Counted from the stretch's first letter, positions 45,150 through 54,272 are shown. The stretch: DNA of 64,000 bases from Sphingomonas citricola (GCF_019429535.1 NZ_JAHXZM010000003.1:248001-312000), one strand, 5' to 3'. Made by a program: numbers and translations. Notes: a model not told the origin generated them from the sequence alone.

Positions 45150-45234
45150 TCACCTATCATAACCGCATTCGCTGCGGTGCAGCAAGAACGTGGGACGACG
45201 CGGCCGGTTTCCACCGCTCGTCGCACCCCCCAGA

Positions 45235-47370
45235 TCATTTCGTCGCCGCTGGCTCCATCAGCTTCTGCGCGAAATAGGTCATCTGCAGCGCGTTGAGGCG
45301 CGCCCCCTGCTCGATGTCGGCGTCACCCGAGTGGCCGCCGGCGGTATCCTCGTAAAACAGGTACGGCAGCCCGTATTCCTTCATTCGCGCGGCGAACTTG
45401 CGCGCGTGCTGGGGGCCGACGCGGTCGTCCTTGGTCGTCGTCCAGATGTACGGCTCGGGATAGGTCACCCCGTGCTTGAGGTTCTGATAGGGGGAGATCC
45501 TCTCGAGGAACGCGCGTTCCTCGGGCACGCTGACCGAGCCATATTCGTCGACCCATGACGCGCCCGCCGCGATCTGCTCGTACCGGATCATGTCGAGCAG
45601 CGGCACCTGGATCGTCACCGCCTTCCACATATCGGGGTGCTGATTGAACTCGACCCCCATCAGCAGCCCGCCGTTCGAGCCACCGTAGATGCCGAGCTTG
45701 GCGGGGCTGGTCAGCCGCCGCGCGAACAGATCACGCGCGACCGCGGCGAAGTCGTCGTAGATGATCTGACGCTTGGTCTTGCGTCCCGCGTCGTGCCACG
45801 CCGGGCCGAATTCACCGCCGCCTCGGATGTTAGCAAGCACGTAGGCGCCACCGCGCTCGAGCCACAACTTGCCGGTCAGCGCGGCGTAGCTGGGCGTCAT
45901 CGATGCCTGGAATCCGCCGTAAGCGGTCATCAGCGTCGGCGTGCTGCCGTCGAGCGGCGCATTCCGGGCGTGGACGACGAAATACGGGATTTTCGTCCCG
46001 TCGGTCGACACCGCCTCGAATTGTTCGGACACCAGCCCGGACGCGTCAAAGCGCGCGGGCAACGCCTTTACCTGCTGAGGCGCAGTGGTGCCGTTCGTCG
46101 ACACCGACCACAAGGTCGTTGGCGAAAGGAAACTGGTCACAGTCAGATAGGCGTCATCGGTATGATCGGTCGCGCTCGCGACGCCGACCGACGCATTGTC
46201 GGGCAAGGCGAGCTGGCGCTGAGTCCACCCGCGCGCGCCGTGGGTGAAGATGATCGCGCGGCCGCGGACGTTGTCGTACACACTGGCGATCACGTGACCG
46301 CGCGTCGTGGTGACGCGGTCGACCGACTGGCGCGCGGTGGGTGCGAAGACGAGCTGCGGCGTGAAACGGCCCTTCACCACCTCACCGAGCGGGGCCGAGG
46401 CGATGGCGCCTGCGGGGATCGAGCCCCAGGGATCGCTCGTCTCGAAGATGACTTGCCCGTCGACCATGCCGCTTGCGAACGTGCGGGCGGGTACGTCAAG
46501 CTTCACCAGCTTGCCGTCATGCTCGACCAACGTTTCGCCGCCAAAGAAGGTCGGACGCCGCTGCACCATGACGACGCGGTTGCCCGACCCGTCCTCCATC
46601 ACCATGCCGTAGGTGCCGAGCTGGTCTTCGGGCTTGCCGCGGTAGATTTCCTCGGCCTGCGAGAGCGGCTGGCCACGCTTCACGCGTTTGACAACGAAGG
46701 GGTAGCCCGAGCCGGTCATCGTACCCGGACCCCAATCGCGCGAGACGATCAGCGTGTCGGCGTCGATCCAGTCGGCGCCCTGCTTCGAGGTCGGCAGATT
46801 GAAGCCGTTCGGGACGAACGCACCGGTTTCCAGATCGAACTCGCGATAGGTCACCGCGTCCTCGCCGCCCTCCGACAGCGCCACCAGGCAGCGGCGCTCG
46901 TCCGGTTCGAGGCAGGTCAGCCCTTTCCACACCCATTTCTTGTTCTCGGCGCGGCTGAGCGCGTCGAGGTCAAGCGCGATCGTCCAGGCCGGCTCGCTCG
47001 CGGCATAGCCTTGCCTGGTCGTCCAGCGCAGCACACCCTGCGGATGATCGGCGTCGCGCCAGAAATTGTAGATGCGGCCGTGCAGTTGCATCGGCATCGC
47101 GATCCGGTCCTTCGCCGACGCGATCGCCAGCGCCTCGGCGTAGAATTGCTTGTAACGCGGATCGTTCTGCAGCCGCGGCAGCGTGCGCGCATTTTCCGCC
47201 GCTACCCAGGCGAGCGGCTTCGCCCCGTCCTTGTCTTCCAGCCAGATGTAGGGATCGTCATTCTGGACGGCGGGGGTCGAGGCGGGCGTGGCCGCGGCAG
47301 GTTTCGTCATCGGCTTGTTGTGGGTGGTCGCCTGGGCGGCCGCAACCATCGCGAGGGAAAGCAGGATCAT
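45235..47370 (-). CDS. Prolyl oligopeptidase family serine peptidase (S9A), exported
   Basis: 711-aa protein with a short hydrophobic leader (ILLSLAMVAAAQA) and a Thr/Pro/Ala linker, indicating periplasmic export. A seven-bladed propeller domain (from about 50 to 440) precedes the alpha/beta-hydrolase. The nucleophile motif is GGSNGGLLMG; Asp is in TTKDDRVGP and His in AGGHSGDAD. Cleaves proline-containing peptides. The start ATG at 47370 follows the family N terminus; the longer frame upstream lacks a signal. Divergent from the MFS pump. Confidence 0.93.
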   Translation of the reverse strand: MILLSLAMVAAAQATTHNKPMTKPAAATPASTPAVQNDDPYIWLEDKDGAKPLAWVAAENARTLPRLQNDPRYKQFYAEALAIASAKDRIAMPMQLHGRIYNFWRDADHPQGVLRWTTRQGYAASEPAWTIALDLDALSRAENKKWVWKGLTCLEPDERRCLVALSEGGEDAVTYREFDLETGAFVPNGFNLPTSKQGADWIDADTLIVSRDWGPGTMTGSGYPFVVKRVKRGQPLSQAEEIYRGKPEDQLGTYGMVMEDGSGNRVVMVQRRPTFFGGETLVEHDGKLVKLDVPARTFASGMVDGQVIFETSDPWGSIPAGAIASAPLGEVVKGRFTPQLVFAPTARQSVDRVTTTRGHVIASVYDNVRGRAIIFTHGARGWTQRQLALPDNASVGVASATDHTDDAYLTVTSFLSPTTLWSVSTNGTTAPQQVKALPARFDASGLVSEQFEAVSTDGTKIPYFVVHARNAPLDGSTPTLMTAYGGFQASMTPSYAALTGKLWLERGGAYVLANIRGGGEFGPAWHDAGRKTKRQIIYDDFAAVARDLFARRLTSPAKLGIYGGSNGGLLMGVEFNQHPDMWKAVTIQVPLLDMIRYEQIAAGASWVDEYGSVSVPEERAFLERISPYQNLKHGVTYPEPYIWTTTKDDRVGPQHARKFAARMKEYGLPYLFYEDTAGGHSGDADIEQGARLNALQMTYFAQKLMEPAATK

Positions 47371-47423
47371 TCGGTGCTCCGTACAGCTTGGCACCGTTGT
47401 GGCGCTGCGGCATTGGCAAGGCA

Positions 47424-48845
47424 ATGGAGCGCCACCCCCCTGCCCCCGATCAGCCCGACGGCCTGCCGACACCCCGGCGCTTCGCCGCGATCGCGGCGCT
47501 GTGCTTCGGGACCGCGCTGGTCATCATCGACGGCGGCGTCGCGAACGTCGCCTTGCCGACGATCGCGCGTGACCTGGGGGTTTCCTCTAGCTCGGTCGTC
47601 TCGATCGTCACCGTCTACCAGCTGTTGCTCGTCATGCTGATGCTGCCGTTCGCGGGGCTGGGCGAGCGGATCGGGCTGAAGCGCATGTACCAGCTCGGGC
47701 AGCTGATCTTCACCATCGCGACCTTGCTGTGCTTTTTCGCGAAAAGCCTGCCGTTCCTGCTGGTCGTGCGCGCGGCGCAGGCGATCGGCGCGGCGGGCGC
47801 GCTGGCGGTGGCGAGCGCGCTGATCCGCCAGACCTATCCGGCGAAGCAACTGGGCCGCGGGCTCGGCATCAATTCGGTGATCGTGTCGAGTTCGGCTGCG
47901 GCGGCGCCGACGATCGGTGGCCTCGTGCTCGCGGTGGCGCCATGGCCGTGGGTGTTCGCGAGCGCGATCCCGTTCGCACTCGGCTCGCTCGTGCTCGGGC
48001 GCGCGTTGCCCAACCCGCCACCGCGCGACCGCCATTTTGATCTTGCCGGTGCGGTGATGTGCGCGGCGATGTTTGGTCTGGTGATCGGCGGGCTGGAAAG
48101 TGCGGTCCACGGCGACAGTCCGGTGGTGTCGGGCGCGATCGTGCTGCTGGGTATCGTCGTCGGCGTCTATTTCGTCCGGCGTGAGCGCGGGGCGGAGAGC
48201 CCGATCCTGCCGATCGACCTGCTCGGCCGCCCCGTGATCGCGCTGTCGGCGATCGGTGCATTCACCGCCTTCACCGCGTCGATGACATTGCTGCTGTCGA
48301 CACCGTTCCGGCTGACTCACGCTTATGGCTTTTCGGCGGCGGAAGTCGGCGCGGCGATCGCGCCGTGGCCGCTGACCAACATGATCGTCGCGCCGCTCGC
48401 CGGCTGGTTGTCCGACCGCGTGCCCGCGGGGCTGCTCGGCGGGATCGGCATGGCGATCTCGATCACCGCGCTCGCACTCCTCGCCTACATGCCCGCCGAT
48501 CCGAGCTATTTCGACATTGCGTGGCGCATGGCGCTGTGCGGATCGGGGTTCGGCACGTTCTTGCCGCCCAACGCGCGCCTGATCATCGGATCGGCCCCGC
48601 GCGAGCGTGCGGCGGCGGCAGGCGGACTGGTCAGCACGGTGCGGCTGGTTGGGCAGACGACCGGGGCGACGCTCGTCGCGGCGCTGCTGGCGTTCGGCGT
48701 CGGCGCGAGCAGCACGCCGCCGCTGGTCGCCGCAGGATTGGCGCTGGTTGCGGGGCTGTGCAGCCTGGCGCGGCTCCGCCCGTCGATTCGCAATCCGCAA
48801 CGCAGCGAGACGCAGGACGTCCAGCCCGCCTCACCGGTGCGCTGA
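47424..48845 (+). CDS. MFS drug transporter, DHA2 (EmrB/QacA-like) family
   Basis: 473 aa with about 14 hydrophobic helices, the DHA2 layout. TALVIIDGGVANVALPTIARDL is the family start, and the second helix loop has GERIGLKRMYQLG. AAGGC 5 nt before the ATG at 47424 is the ribosome-binding site. No membrane-fusion protein is adjacent, so it probably works alone. Substrate unknown. Confidence 0.88.
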   Translation: MERHPPAPDQPDGLPTPRRFAAIAALCFGTALVIIDGGVANVALPTIARDLGVSSSSVVSIVTVYQLLLVMLMLPFAGLGERIGLKRMYQLGQLIFTIATLLCFFAKSLPFLLVVRAAQAIGAAGALAVASALIRQTYPAKQLGRGLGINSVIVSSSAAAAPTIGGLVLAVAPWPWVFASAIPFALGSLVLGRALPNPPPRDRHFDLAGAVMCAAMFGLVIGGLESAVHGDSPVVSGAIVLLGIVVGVYFVRRERGAESPILPIDLLGRPVIALSAIGAFTAFTASMTLLLSTPFRLTHAYGFSAAEVGAAIAPWPLTNMIVAPLAGWLSDRVPAGLLGGIGMAISITALALLAYMPADPSYFDIAWRMALCGSGFGTFLPPNARLIIGSAPRERAAAAGGLVSTVRLVGQTTGATLVAALLAFGVGASSTPPLVAAGLALVAGLCSLARLRPSIRNPQRSETQDVQPASPVR

Positions 48846-48847
48846 CC

Positions 48848-49183
48848 TCAGCCGCCGCGCGCCGCGATCCAGGCTAGCCAGAGCCAGCCGGCGATCAGCA
48901 AGGTGCCCCCGATCGGCGTGATCGCGCCGAACCAGCGCGGCGCACCCACTGCCATCAGGTAGAGCGTGCCCGCGAAGATCGCGCTGCCCGCGACGAAGAG
49001 CCAGCCGGGTCCGCGCGCGTCGAGCCGCATTGCGACCAGCGCGGCGACCGCGTGAATAAGCTGGTATTGCCCGCCGGTCTTAAGCCACTCGGCCGCCTCA
49101 CCGCTTGCGCCATGCGCGCCGAAGGCACCCGCACCGACCGCGAGCGCGCCGGACAGCGCGGCGAGAAGCATCAGCAGGTTCAT
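48848..49183 (-). CDS. DUF423 family membrane protein
   Basis: 111-aa protein with four hydrophobic helices; GAGAFGAHGASGEAAEWLKTG near the start and ATPIGGTLLIAGW-like residues near the end fit DUF423 (YgdD type). Its start overlaps the end of the kefC-like gene by 4 bp, making it the last gene of the radA operon. Ends 2 bp from the convergent MFS gene. Confidence 0.88.
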   Translation of the reverse strand: MNLLMLLAALSGALAVGAGAFGAHGASGEAAEWLKTGGQYQLIHAVAALVAMRLDARGPGWLFVAGSAIFAGTLYLMAVGAPRWFGAITPIGGTLLIAGWLWLAWIAARGG

Positions 49184-50967
49184 GTCGCCGCTCCGGTGCC
49201 TGGATTGATCGCGGTCGTATCCCGCTCGGTCTGCGTGATGATCCGCTCGCGCGCGGCGCGGATGTCGCCTGCCTCGATCTGCAACCGCAACCGCTCACGG
49301 TCGCGCGAGCGGTACATGTCCTCGGCGCGGTCGATCTGCTCGGTCGAGATGTGGAGGCCCTGCATCGCGAGGCGCGCCATCTTCACCGCCGACTCGAGCA
49401 CTTCGCGCACGACGTAGCGCGCCGGGCCGTTCTTGAGCTTGATCAGCGCACGCCGGTCGAACGCGCGGACGTACACCGCCGCGTTGGGGAATGCCTCGTG
49501 CACGCTTTCGAGCCAGCCGGCATCGATCTGATCACCGTCGATGCAGAAGAGGATCAGCTCGGCCTCGGACGCGCCCGCCTGCCGCAACAGATCGAGCCGG
49601 GTGCCGTCGCCGAAATAGACCTTCGCACCGAACTCCGCGGCGACGTCGATCATCTCGATGTCGCTGTCGATCAGCGTGACAGGTACTCCGCTCGCCATCA
49701 GCATCTGTGCAACCGTCTGCCCGAAGCGGCCGTAACCGACGATCAACGCATTGGCGCCGTCGGCCTTTGGCCCGTCGCGCTCGCCGTGCGAATCGATCGG
49801 GGCCTCGCGGAACGCGCGCGTCGCCATCATCAGGAACGGCGTCGTCGCCATCGACAGCGTGATCACCGCGCCGAACAGGCTCGCCGCCTCCGGCGCGATC
49901 AGCAGGCCGGACTGTGCCTGCCCGAGCAGGACAAAGCCGAACTCGCCGCCCTGGCTGAGAAGCAGGCCGAGCCCGAGTGCGGGCCGCCACGGCATGCGAA
50001 ACGCGCGCCCGATGATGAAGATGACCGAGGCCTTGGTGACGATCAGCGCCGCCGCCATGCCGGCGACGAAGAGCGGTCGCTCGGCAATCGCCGACAGGTC
50101 TAACATCATGCCAACCGCGAGGAAGAACAGCCCGAGCAGGATCGAGCGGAACGGTTCGACATCGGCCTCCAGCTCGTGTCGATAGGGGCTGTCGGCGAGC
50201 ATGACGCCCGCGACGAACGCGCCGAGCGCGGTCGACAAGCCGAGCAGCTCCATCAGCGCGGCCGACGCAATGACCGTGAACAGCGCGGCGAAGACGAACA
50301 TTTCGCGCTCGCCTAGATTGCCGATCCAGCGGAACAGCGGCGCGAGCACGAAACGCCCGGCCGCGATCAACCCCGCGACCGCGAGCACGGTGTAGAGCGC
50401 GAGCAGCCACCCCGACGGTCCGCCGACCTGCGCCGAGTTGCGGCTCATCGCGGCGATGATCGTGATCATCGGGATGATCGACAGGTCCTGGAACAGCAGG
50501 ATCGAGAAGGCGCGTTCGCCGAACGGCGTGCGCAAGCGCCCGGCCGATTGCAGCATCGGTAGCACCTGCGCGGTCGACGACAAGGCGAGCGGCATGCCGA
50601 GCGCGAGAGCGGCGGGCACGGAGAATTGCGCGACCAGCGCTAAGATCGCAGTGATCGCCGCCCCGCAGGCAAGCACCTGGAGCGTGCCGAGCGCGAAGAT
50701 GTCTTCTTTCAACCGCCACAATTTCGCCGGGCTGAGTTCGAGCCCGACGATGAACAGCAGCATCGTGATGCCGAGTTCGGCGAATCCGAGCTTCGCCTCC
50801 GCGTCGCCGACGAGGCCGAGCACGTGCGGACCGACCACCGCGCCCGCGACAAGGTAACCGAGCGTCGCGCCGAGCCCCAAGCGACGGAACAGCAGAACGA
50901 AGGCGAGCGCGAAGCCGAGAAGGATGAACCCGTCGCGCAGCAGCGAACCGTCGGCGGCGTGCTCCAT
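49180..50967 (-). CDS. CPA2 monovalent cation:proton antiporter with TrkA-N domain (KefC-like)
   Basis: 595-aa antiporter. The membrane domain has YLVAGAVVGPHVLG, LLFIVGLELSP and SSTAQVLPML. The RCK/TrkA-N domain shows the Rossmann motif GYGRFGQTVAQMLM and a downstream acidic residue. It is distinct in sequence from the antiporter at 12732. Start ATG at 50967 overlaps the stop of the scaffold gene by one base (TGATG), so the upstream in-frame extension is rejected. Confidence 0.9.
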   Translation of the reverse strand: MEHAADGSLLRDGFILLGFALAFVLLFRRLGLGATLGYLVAGAVVGPHVLGLVGDAEAKLGFAELGITMLLFIVGLELSPAKLWRLKEDIFALGTLQVLACGAAITAILALVAQFSVPAALALGMPLALSSTAQVLPMLQSAGRLRTPFGERAFSILLFQDLSIIPMITIIAAMSRNSAQVGGPSGWLLALYTVLAVAGLIAAGRFVLAPLFRWIGNLGEREMFVFAALFTVIASAALMELLGLSTALGAFVAGVMLADSPYRHELEADVEPFRSILLGLFFLAVGMMLDLSAIAERPLFVAGMAAALIVTKASVIFIIGRAFRMPWRPALGLGLLLSQGGEFGFVLLGQAQSGLLIAPEAASLFGAVITLSMATTPFLMMATRAFREAPIDSHGERDGPKADGANALIVGYGRFGQTVAQMLMASGVPVTLIDSDIEMIDVAAEFGAKVYFGDGTRLDLLRQAGASEAELILFCIDGDQIDAGWLESVHEAFPNAAVYVRAFDRRALIKLKNGPARYVVREVLESAVKMARLAMQGLHISTEQIDRAEDMYRSRDRERLRLQIEAGDIRAARERIITQTERDTTAINPGTGAAT

Positions 50968-51401
50968 CAACGCGCCGCCCGCGCGGCCGCCAGATCGGCG
51001 GCCTCCGCGGCGGCTTCGAAGGCGAGCCGGATCGAGGGATGACGCGCGGTGAGTTTGAGGCCGGGGGTGAAGATGTCGATCCCCGGCCACGCAGGGACGG
51101 TACCGCTTCCCGCCAGCCAAGCGGTCAGCTCGTCGCGCGCGGTCGCGAGCTCGGCCGGGGTCCGTCCGATCGCGTGCCGGGCGAGGAGCGTGGAGGACGC
51201 CTGCCCGAGCAGACAGGCGCGAACGACGGTACCCAACCGGGCGACGCGACCTTCGTCATCCAATTCAACGTCGACGGTGACGCGGCTGCCGCAGATCGGC
51301 GACCGTTTCTCCACCGACGCAGCGCCGTCGGGCAGGCGGGCGGGAAAGGGATTGCCGAGCGCGAGCGCGGAAATCTCGGGCGTGTAAAGGTCGAGGCTCA
51401 C
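50967..51401 (-). CDS. Iron-sulfur cluster assembly scaffold-like protein (IscU/NifU-N fold)
   Basis: 144 aa. Two conserved Cys of the IscU fold are visible: C37 (PICGSRVTVD) and C63 (RACLLGQASS). The third cysteine position of E. coli IscU is occupied by the sequence TARHPS, so no Cys is there. A GTG start at 51401 overlaps the cvpA stop (GTGA). It sits in the radA operon rather than in an isc or suf cluster. Similar two-Cys proteins occur in alphaproteobacteria, so this may be a distinct subfamily rather than a broken gene. Confidence 0.8.
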   Translation of the reverse strand: MSLDLYTPEISALALGNPFPARLPDGAASVEKRSPICGSRVTVDVELDDEGRVARLGTVVRACLLGQASSTLLARHAIGRTPAELATARDELTAWLAGSGTVPAWPGIDIFTPGLKLTARHPSIRLAFEAAAEAADLAAARAAR

Positions 51402-51961
51402 GGCGTATCAGTTCCGTTATCTTGCGGGACACGCTGCCAGCGCGGCGCGAACAGCGGTTTGCCGCGACGGCGGCGGTCGACCACGTCGGCGATCGACGCG
51501 CTGGTCGCGCTCAACAGCGGGTAGGTGCGCGCCTGATTGATCCACGCCGGTCGCCGCGCCGGCCCCCCGCCGAGAAGGTCGAGCACCAGCACGATCAGCA
51601 GAAAGGCGAGGCTGGCGAAGATCAGGCCTTTCAACGCGCCGAACCCGAAGCCAAGCGCGCGATCGATCGGCCCGAGTATCGACGTGCGCGTCCGTGCGCT
51701 GACCGCGTTTACGACGATACGGCTGAGCAGATACGTACCCCCGGTCAGGATCGCGAAGGCGAGCACGGTCGCGCCGGACGCCGTGCCGATCGTGGGCGCG
51801 AGCGCGCGCGACAGCGGCAGGTGGAAAATCTTGAGCGCAAAGATCATCGCGACCCAGGCGAACAGCGCCAGCACCTCCGCCACAAAGCCGCGCTTGGCAC
51901 CGAGCAGCGCGGTCGCGGCGACGAGCAACAGGACGACGATGTCGAGGGCGTGCAGGTTCAT
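51398..51961 (-). CDS. cvpA: CvpA family membrane protein
   Basis: 187-aa protein with four hydrophobic segments, including LDIVVLLLVAATALLGAKRG at the N terminus and LIFASLAFLLIVLVLDLL near the middle, typical of CvpA, first described for colicin V export. Envelope homeostasis is a likely role. It starts 33 bp after radA and overlaps the scaffold gene by 4 bp. Confidence 0.88.
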   Translation of the reverse strand: MNLHALDIVVLLLVAATALLGAKRGFVAEVLALFAWVAMIFALKIFHLPLSRALAPTIGTASGATVLAFAILTGGTYLLSRIVVNAVSARTRTSILGPIDRALGFGFGALKGLIFASLAFLLIVLVLDLLGGGPARRPAWINQARTYPLLSATSASIADVVDRRRRGKPLFAPRWQRVPQDNGTDTP

Positions 51962-51994
51962 TGCGCCCTAGATACGGATTGCCGCCGCGGGCGA

Positions 51995-53365
51995 CTAGCC
52001 CCGGCCGAGCATGTGATCGACGAAGCGGCCGAGGTTGCGGAAGCTGGAAAGCTGGACCGACGCGGCCTCTGCGACGCCGGACGGGACCATCGCGCGCGTG
52101 AAGCCGAGTTTGCCTGCTTCCTTCAGCCGAAGCGGCGCGTGAGCGACCGGCCGGATCTCGCCCGATAGCGCGATCTCGCCGAACGCGACGCCGTCGGAGG
52201 CGACCGGCCGCTCGCTGAGCGCCGAAATCAACGCCGCCGCCACTGCAAGATCGGCCGCCGGGTCCTGGACGCGGTACCCGCCGGCGACGTTCAGATAGAC
52301 TTCGCAAGTCGAGAAGCTGAGGCCGCAGCGCGCCTCCAATACCGCCAGGATCATCGCGAGCCGGCCCGAATCCCAGCCTACTACCGCACGCCTGGGTGTC
52401 GCTCCGCTCGCCAAGCGCACCACCAGCGCCTGTATCTCGACCAGCACCGGGCGCGTCCCCTCCAGCGCAGGAAACACGATCGATCCCGTCACGCTCTCGT
52501 CGCGCTGCGTCAGGAAAAGGCTCGACGGGTTGGCGACCTCGACAAGTCCCTCGCCCGCCATCGCGAACACGCCGATCTCGTCGGTGCCGCCGAAGCGATT
52601 CTTGATCGCGCGCAGGATGCGATATTGATGGCTGCGCTCACCCTCGAAGCTGAGCACCGTATCGACCATATGCTCGAGCACGCGCGGCCCCGCGATCGAT
52701 CCGTCCTTGGTCACGTGGCCGACGAGCACCACCGCAGTGCCGCGTTCTTTGGCGAAGCGGATCAGTTCCTGCGCGGTCGCACGCACCTGGCTGACGGTGC
52801 CCGGCGCACCCTCGATCAGATCGGAGTGCATGGTCTGGATCGAATCGATCACCAGCAGGGCGGGCGGCGTCCCCTGCCCCAGCGTCGTCAGGATGTCGCG
52901 CGTCGAGGTGGCGGCGGCGAGCTGTACCGGCGCGTCGCCCAGTCCCAGCCGCTGCGCGCGCAAGCGGACCTGATCGGCCGCCTCCTCGCCCGACACGTAG
53001 GCGACGCTGCGTCCACTACGCGCCAGTCGTGCGGCGGCCTGGAGCAGCAGGGTCGACTTGCCGACGCCGGGGTCGCCACCGATGAGCGTCGCCGAACCAG
53101 CGACCAGCCCCCCACCCAGCGCACGATCGAATTCGGGGATGCCGAAGGTCATCCGCTCGGGCAGCGCGATCTCCGCGTCGAGCTTGACGAGCGTCAGGGC
53201 GCGCCCGCCGGACTGCAGATTGTGCTTGGCCTGGAACGGCGTCACCACGGCGCTGGCCTCCTCGACCAGCGTGTTCCACTCGTTGCAATCCGCGCACTGG
53301 CCCTGCCAGCGGTGCGACACCGAACCGCAGGACTGACAGACGTAGCGACGTTGAGCTTTGGCCAT
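51995..53365 (-). CDS. radA: DNA repair protein RadA
   Basis: 456-aa branch-migration factor. The N-terminal zinc finger uses C10, C13, C24 and C27. Walker A is GGDPGVGKST (about 96-105), the RadA-specific motif is RAIKNRFGGTDEIG, and the C-terminal Lon-like domain follows (AGGYRVQDPAADLAVAAALI). Start ATG at 53365. An SOS box lies 20 bp upstream. First gene of a five-gene operon with cvpA, scaffold, kefC-like and DUF423. Confidence 0.97.
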   Translation of the reverse strand: MAKAQRRYVCQSCGSVSHRWQGQCADCNEWNTLVEEASAVVTPFQAKHNLQSGGRALTLVKLDAEIALPERMTFGIPEFDRALGGGLVAGSATLIGGDPGVGKSTLLLQAAARLARSGRSVAYVSGEEAADQVRLRAQRLGLGDAPVQLAAATSTRDILTTLGQGTPPALLVIDSIQTMHSDLIEGAPGTVSQVRATAQELIRFAKERGTAVVLVGHVTKDGSIAGPRVLEHMVDTVLSFEGERSHQYRILRAIKNRFGGTDEIGVFAMAGEGLVEVANPSSLFLTQRDESVTGSIVFPALEGTRPVLVEIQALVVRLASGATPRRAVVGWDSGRLAMILAVLEARCGLSFSTCEVYLNVAGGYRVQDPAADLAVAAALISALSERPVASDGVAFGEIALSGEIRPVAHAPLRLKEAGKLGFTRAMVPSGVAEAASVQLSSFRNLGRFVDHMLGRG

Positions 53366-53385
53366 GGGTCACCGTAGCATGGTTG

Positions 53386-53400
53386 GAACGAGAGGGGAAC
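53386..53400 (-). promoter_or_regulatory. Candidate LexA (SOS) box upstream of radA
   Basis: Exact GTTC-N7-GTTC on the minus strand (plus strand GAAC-GAGAGGG-GAAC), ending 20 bp before the radA ATG. The position close to the start codon would suit repression. Confidence 0.6.
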
Positions 53401-53497
53401 AAAGGTGCTAGGCGGCGGCTGTTGATTGAGGCCAGTGTCCTATTGCTTCCAAAGCCAGAGAAGTGCTGTCAGACGCTCGCGCGTTCATTTTGGGTTC

Positions 53498-53522
53498 GGA
53501 ACCCGATCGTTACGGTCACGTT
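53498..53522 (+). promoter_or_regulatory. EcfG-type (general stress) promoter
   Basis: Perfect GGAAC (53498-53502), 16-bp spacer, CGTT (53519-53522), matching the alphaproteobacterial EcfG consensus. The start codon at 53555 lies 32 bp downstream, leaving a short 5' leader. The orientation matches the gene. Confidence 0.75.
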
Positions 53523-53554
53523 TCCCAATCAACATCAACCGCGAAAGAGCAGAT

Positions 53555-54229
53555 ATGAAGCGCTTCGAAATTCTCGCCGCCGTCGCGGCGGCCGCATGTG
53601 TCCCCGCGATCGCATCGGCACAGACCGCACCTGCGACGGCACCGGCAGCCGGTGCGCAGGCGTCGGCGTCCGCCACCGTGACCACCGGCGCGACGGTGTA
53701 CGACACCAGCGGCGGGGTCGTCGGTACGATCGCCAGCACGAATGGTACCAACGCTGTCATCGACACCGGCACCAACAAGGCAGCCGTTCCGCTCACCTCG
53801 CTGGGCAAGGGCGCGCAGGGGCCGGTGCTGGCGATGACCAAGGCGCAGCTCGACGCCGCCGCGGGTGCGCAGCAGCAGCAGGCCGGTGCCGCCTTTCGGT
53901 CGCAGTTGGTGGCCGGCGCCAGCGTCTACGGTACGGGTGGCGCAAAGCTCGGCACGATCAAGTCGGTCGACGCGACCAACGTGACGCTGACCACCGCGCA
54001 GGGTGATGCGAAGCTGCCGATCACCGGGTTCGGTCCGGGCCCCCAGGGCGTCACGATCGGGATGACCGCGGCGCAGCTGTCCGCCGCGATGGGCGCGGCG
54101 GCACCGGCGGCGGACGCGAGCACTGCGACCGACACCGCCGCCTCCACCCCTGCGACCGGCACCGACGCGGCGACCACCACGACGACCAAGACCACGACCA
54201 CGACGAAAAAGACCAAGCCGCGCAAGTAA
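53555..54229 (+). CDS. Exported tandem-repeat protein (two barrel-like repeats), stress-linked
   Basis: 224 aa. Signal peptide to about residue 22 (AAAACVPAIASAQ). Two similar repeats follow: residues 45-103 and 119-179, each with the pattern GA-x-VY-x-x-GG-x-x-GTI, then a small barrel-like stretch and PQG-or-QGP...MT-x-AQL-x-AA. They resemble PRC-barrel or bacterial SH3 repeats. A Thr-rich tail with Lys follows (TTTTTKKTKPRK). The EcfG promoter upstream suggests induction in general stress. Family not identified with certainty. Confidence 0.8.
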   Translation: MKRFEILAAVAAAACVPAIASAQTAPATAPAAGAQASASATVTTGATVYDTSGGVVGTIASTNGTNAVIDTGTNKAAVPLTSLGKGAQGPVLAMTKAQLDAAAGAQQQQAGAAFRSQLVAGASVYGTGGAKLGTIKSVDATNVTLTTAQGDAKLPITGFGPGPQGVTIGMTAAQLSAAMGAAAPAADASTATDTAASTPATGTDAATTTTTKTTTTTKKTKPRK

Positions 54230-54242
54230 GCCGGTGATCCGA

Positions 54243-54272
54243 CCCGCCCGCGCTGACGCGCGGGCGGGTTTT
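54243..54272 (+). terminator. Rho-independent terminator
   Basis: Ten-bp perfect stem (54243-54252 with 54259-54268), 6-nt loop, and TTTT at 54269-54272, 13 bp after the stop of the tandem-repeat gene and 5 bp before the end of convergent alaS. It may serve both genes. Confidence 0.85.

Noticed and set aside
45637..47640. 667-codon open frame opposite the prolyl oligopeptidase
   Set aside because: Complement of a confidently identified S9 peptidase; composition typical of antisense.
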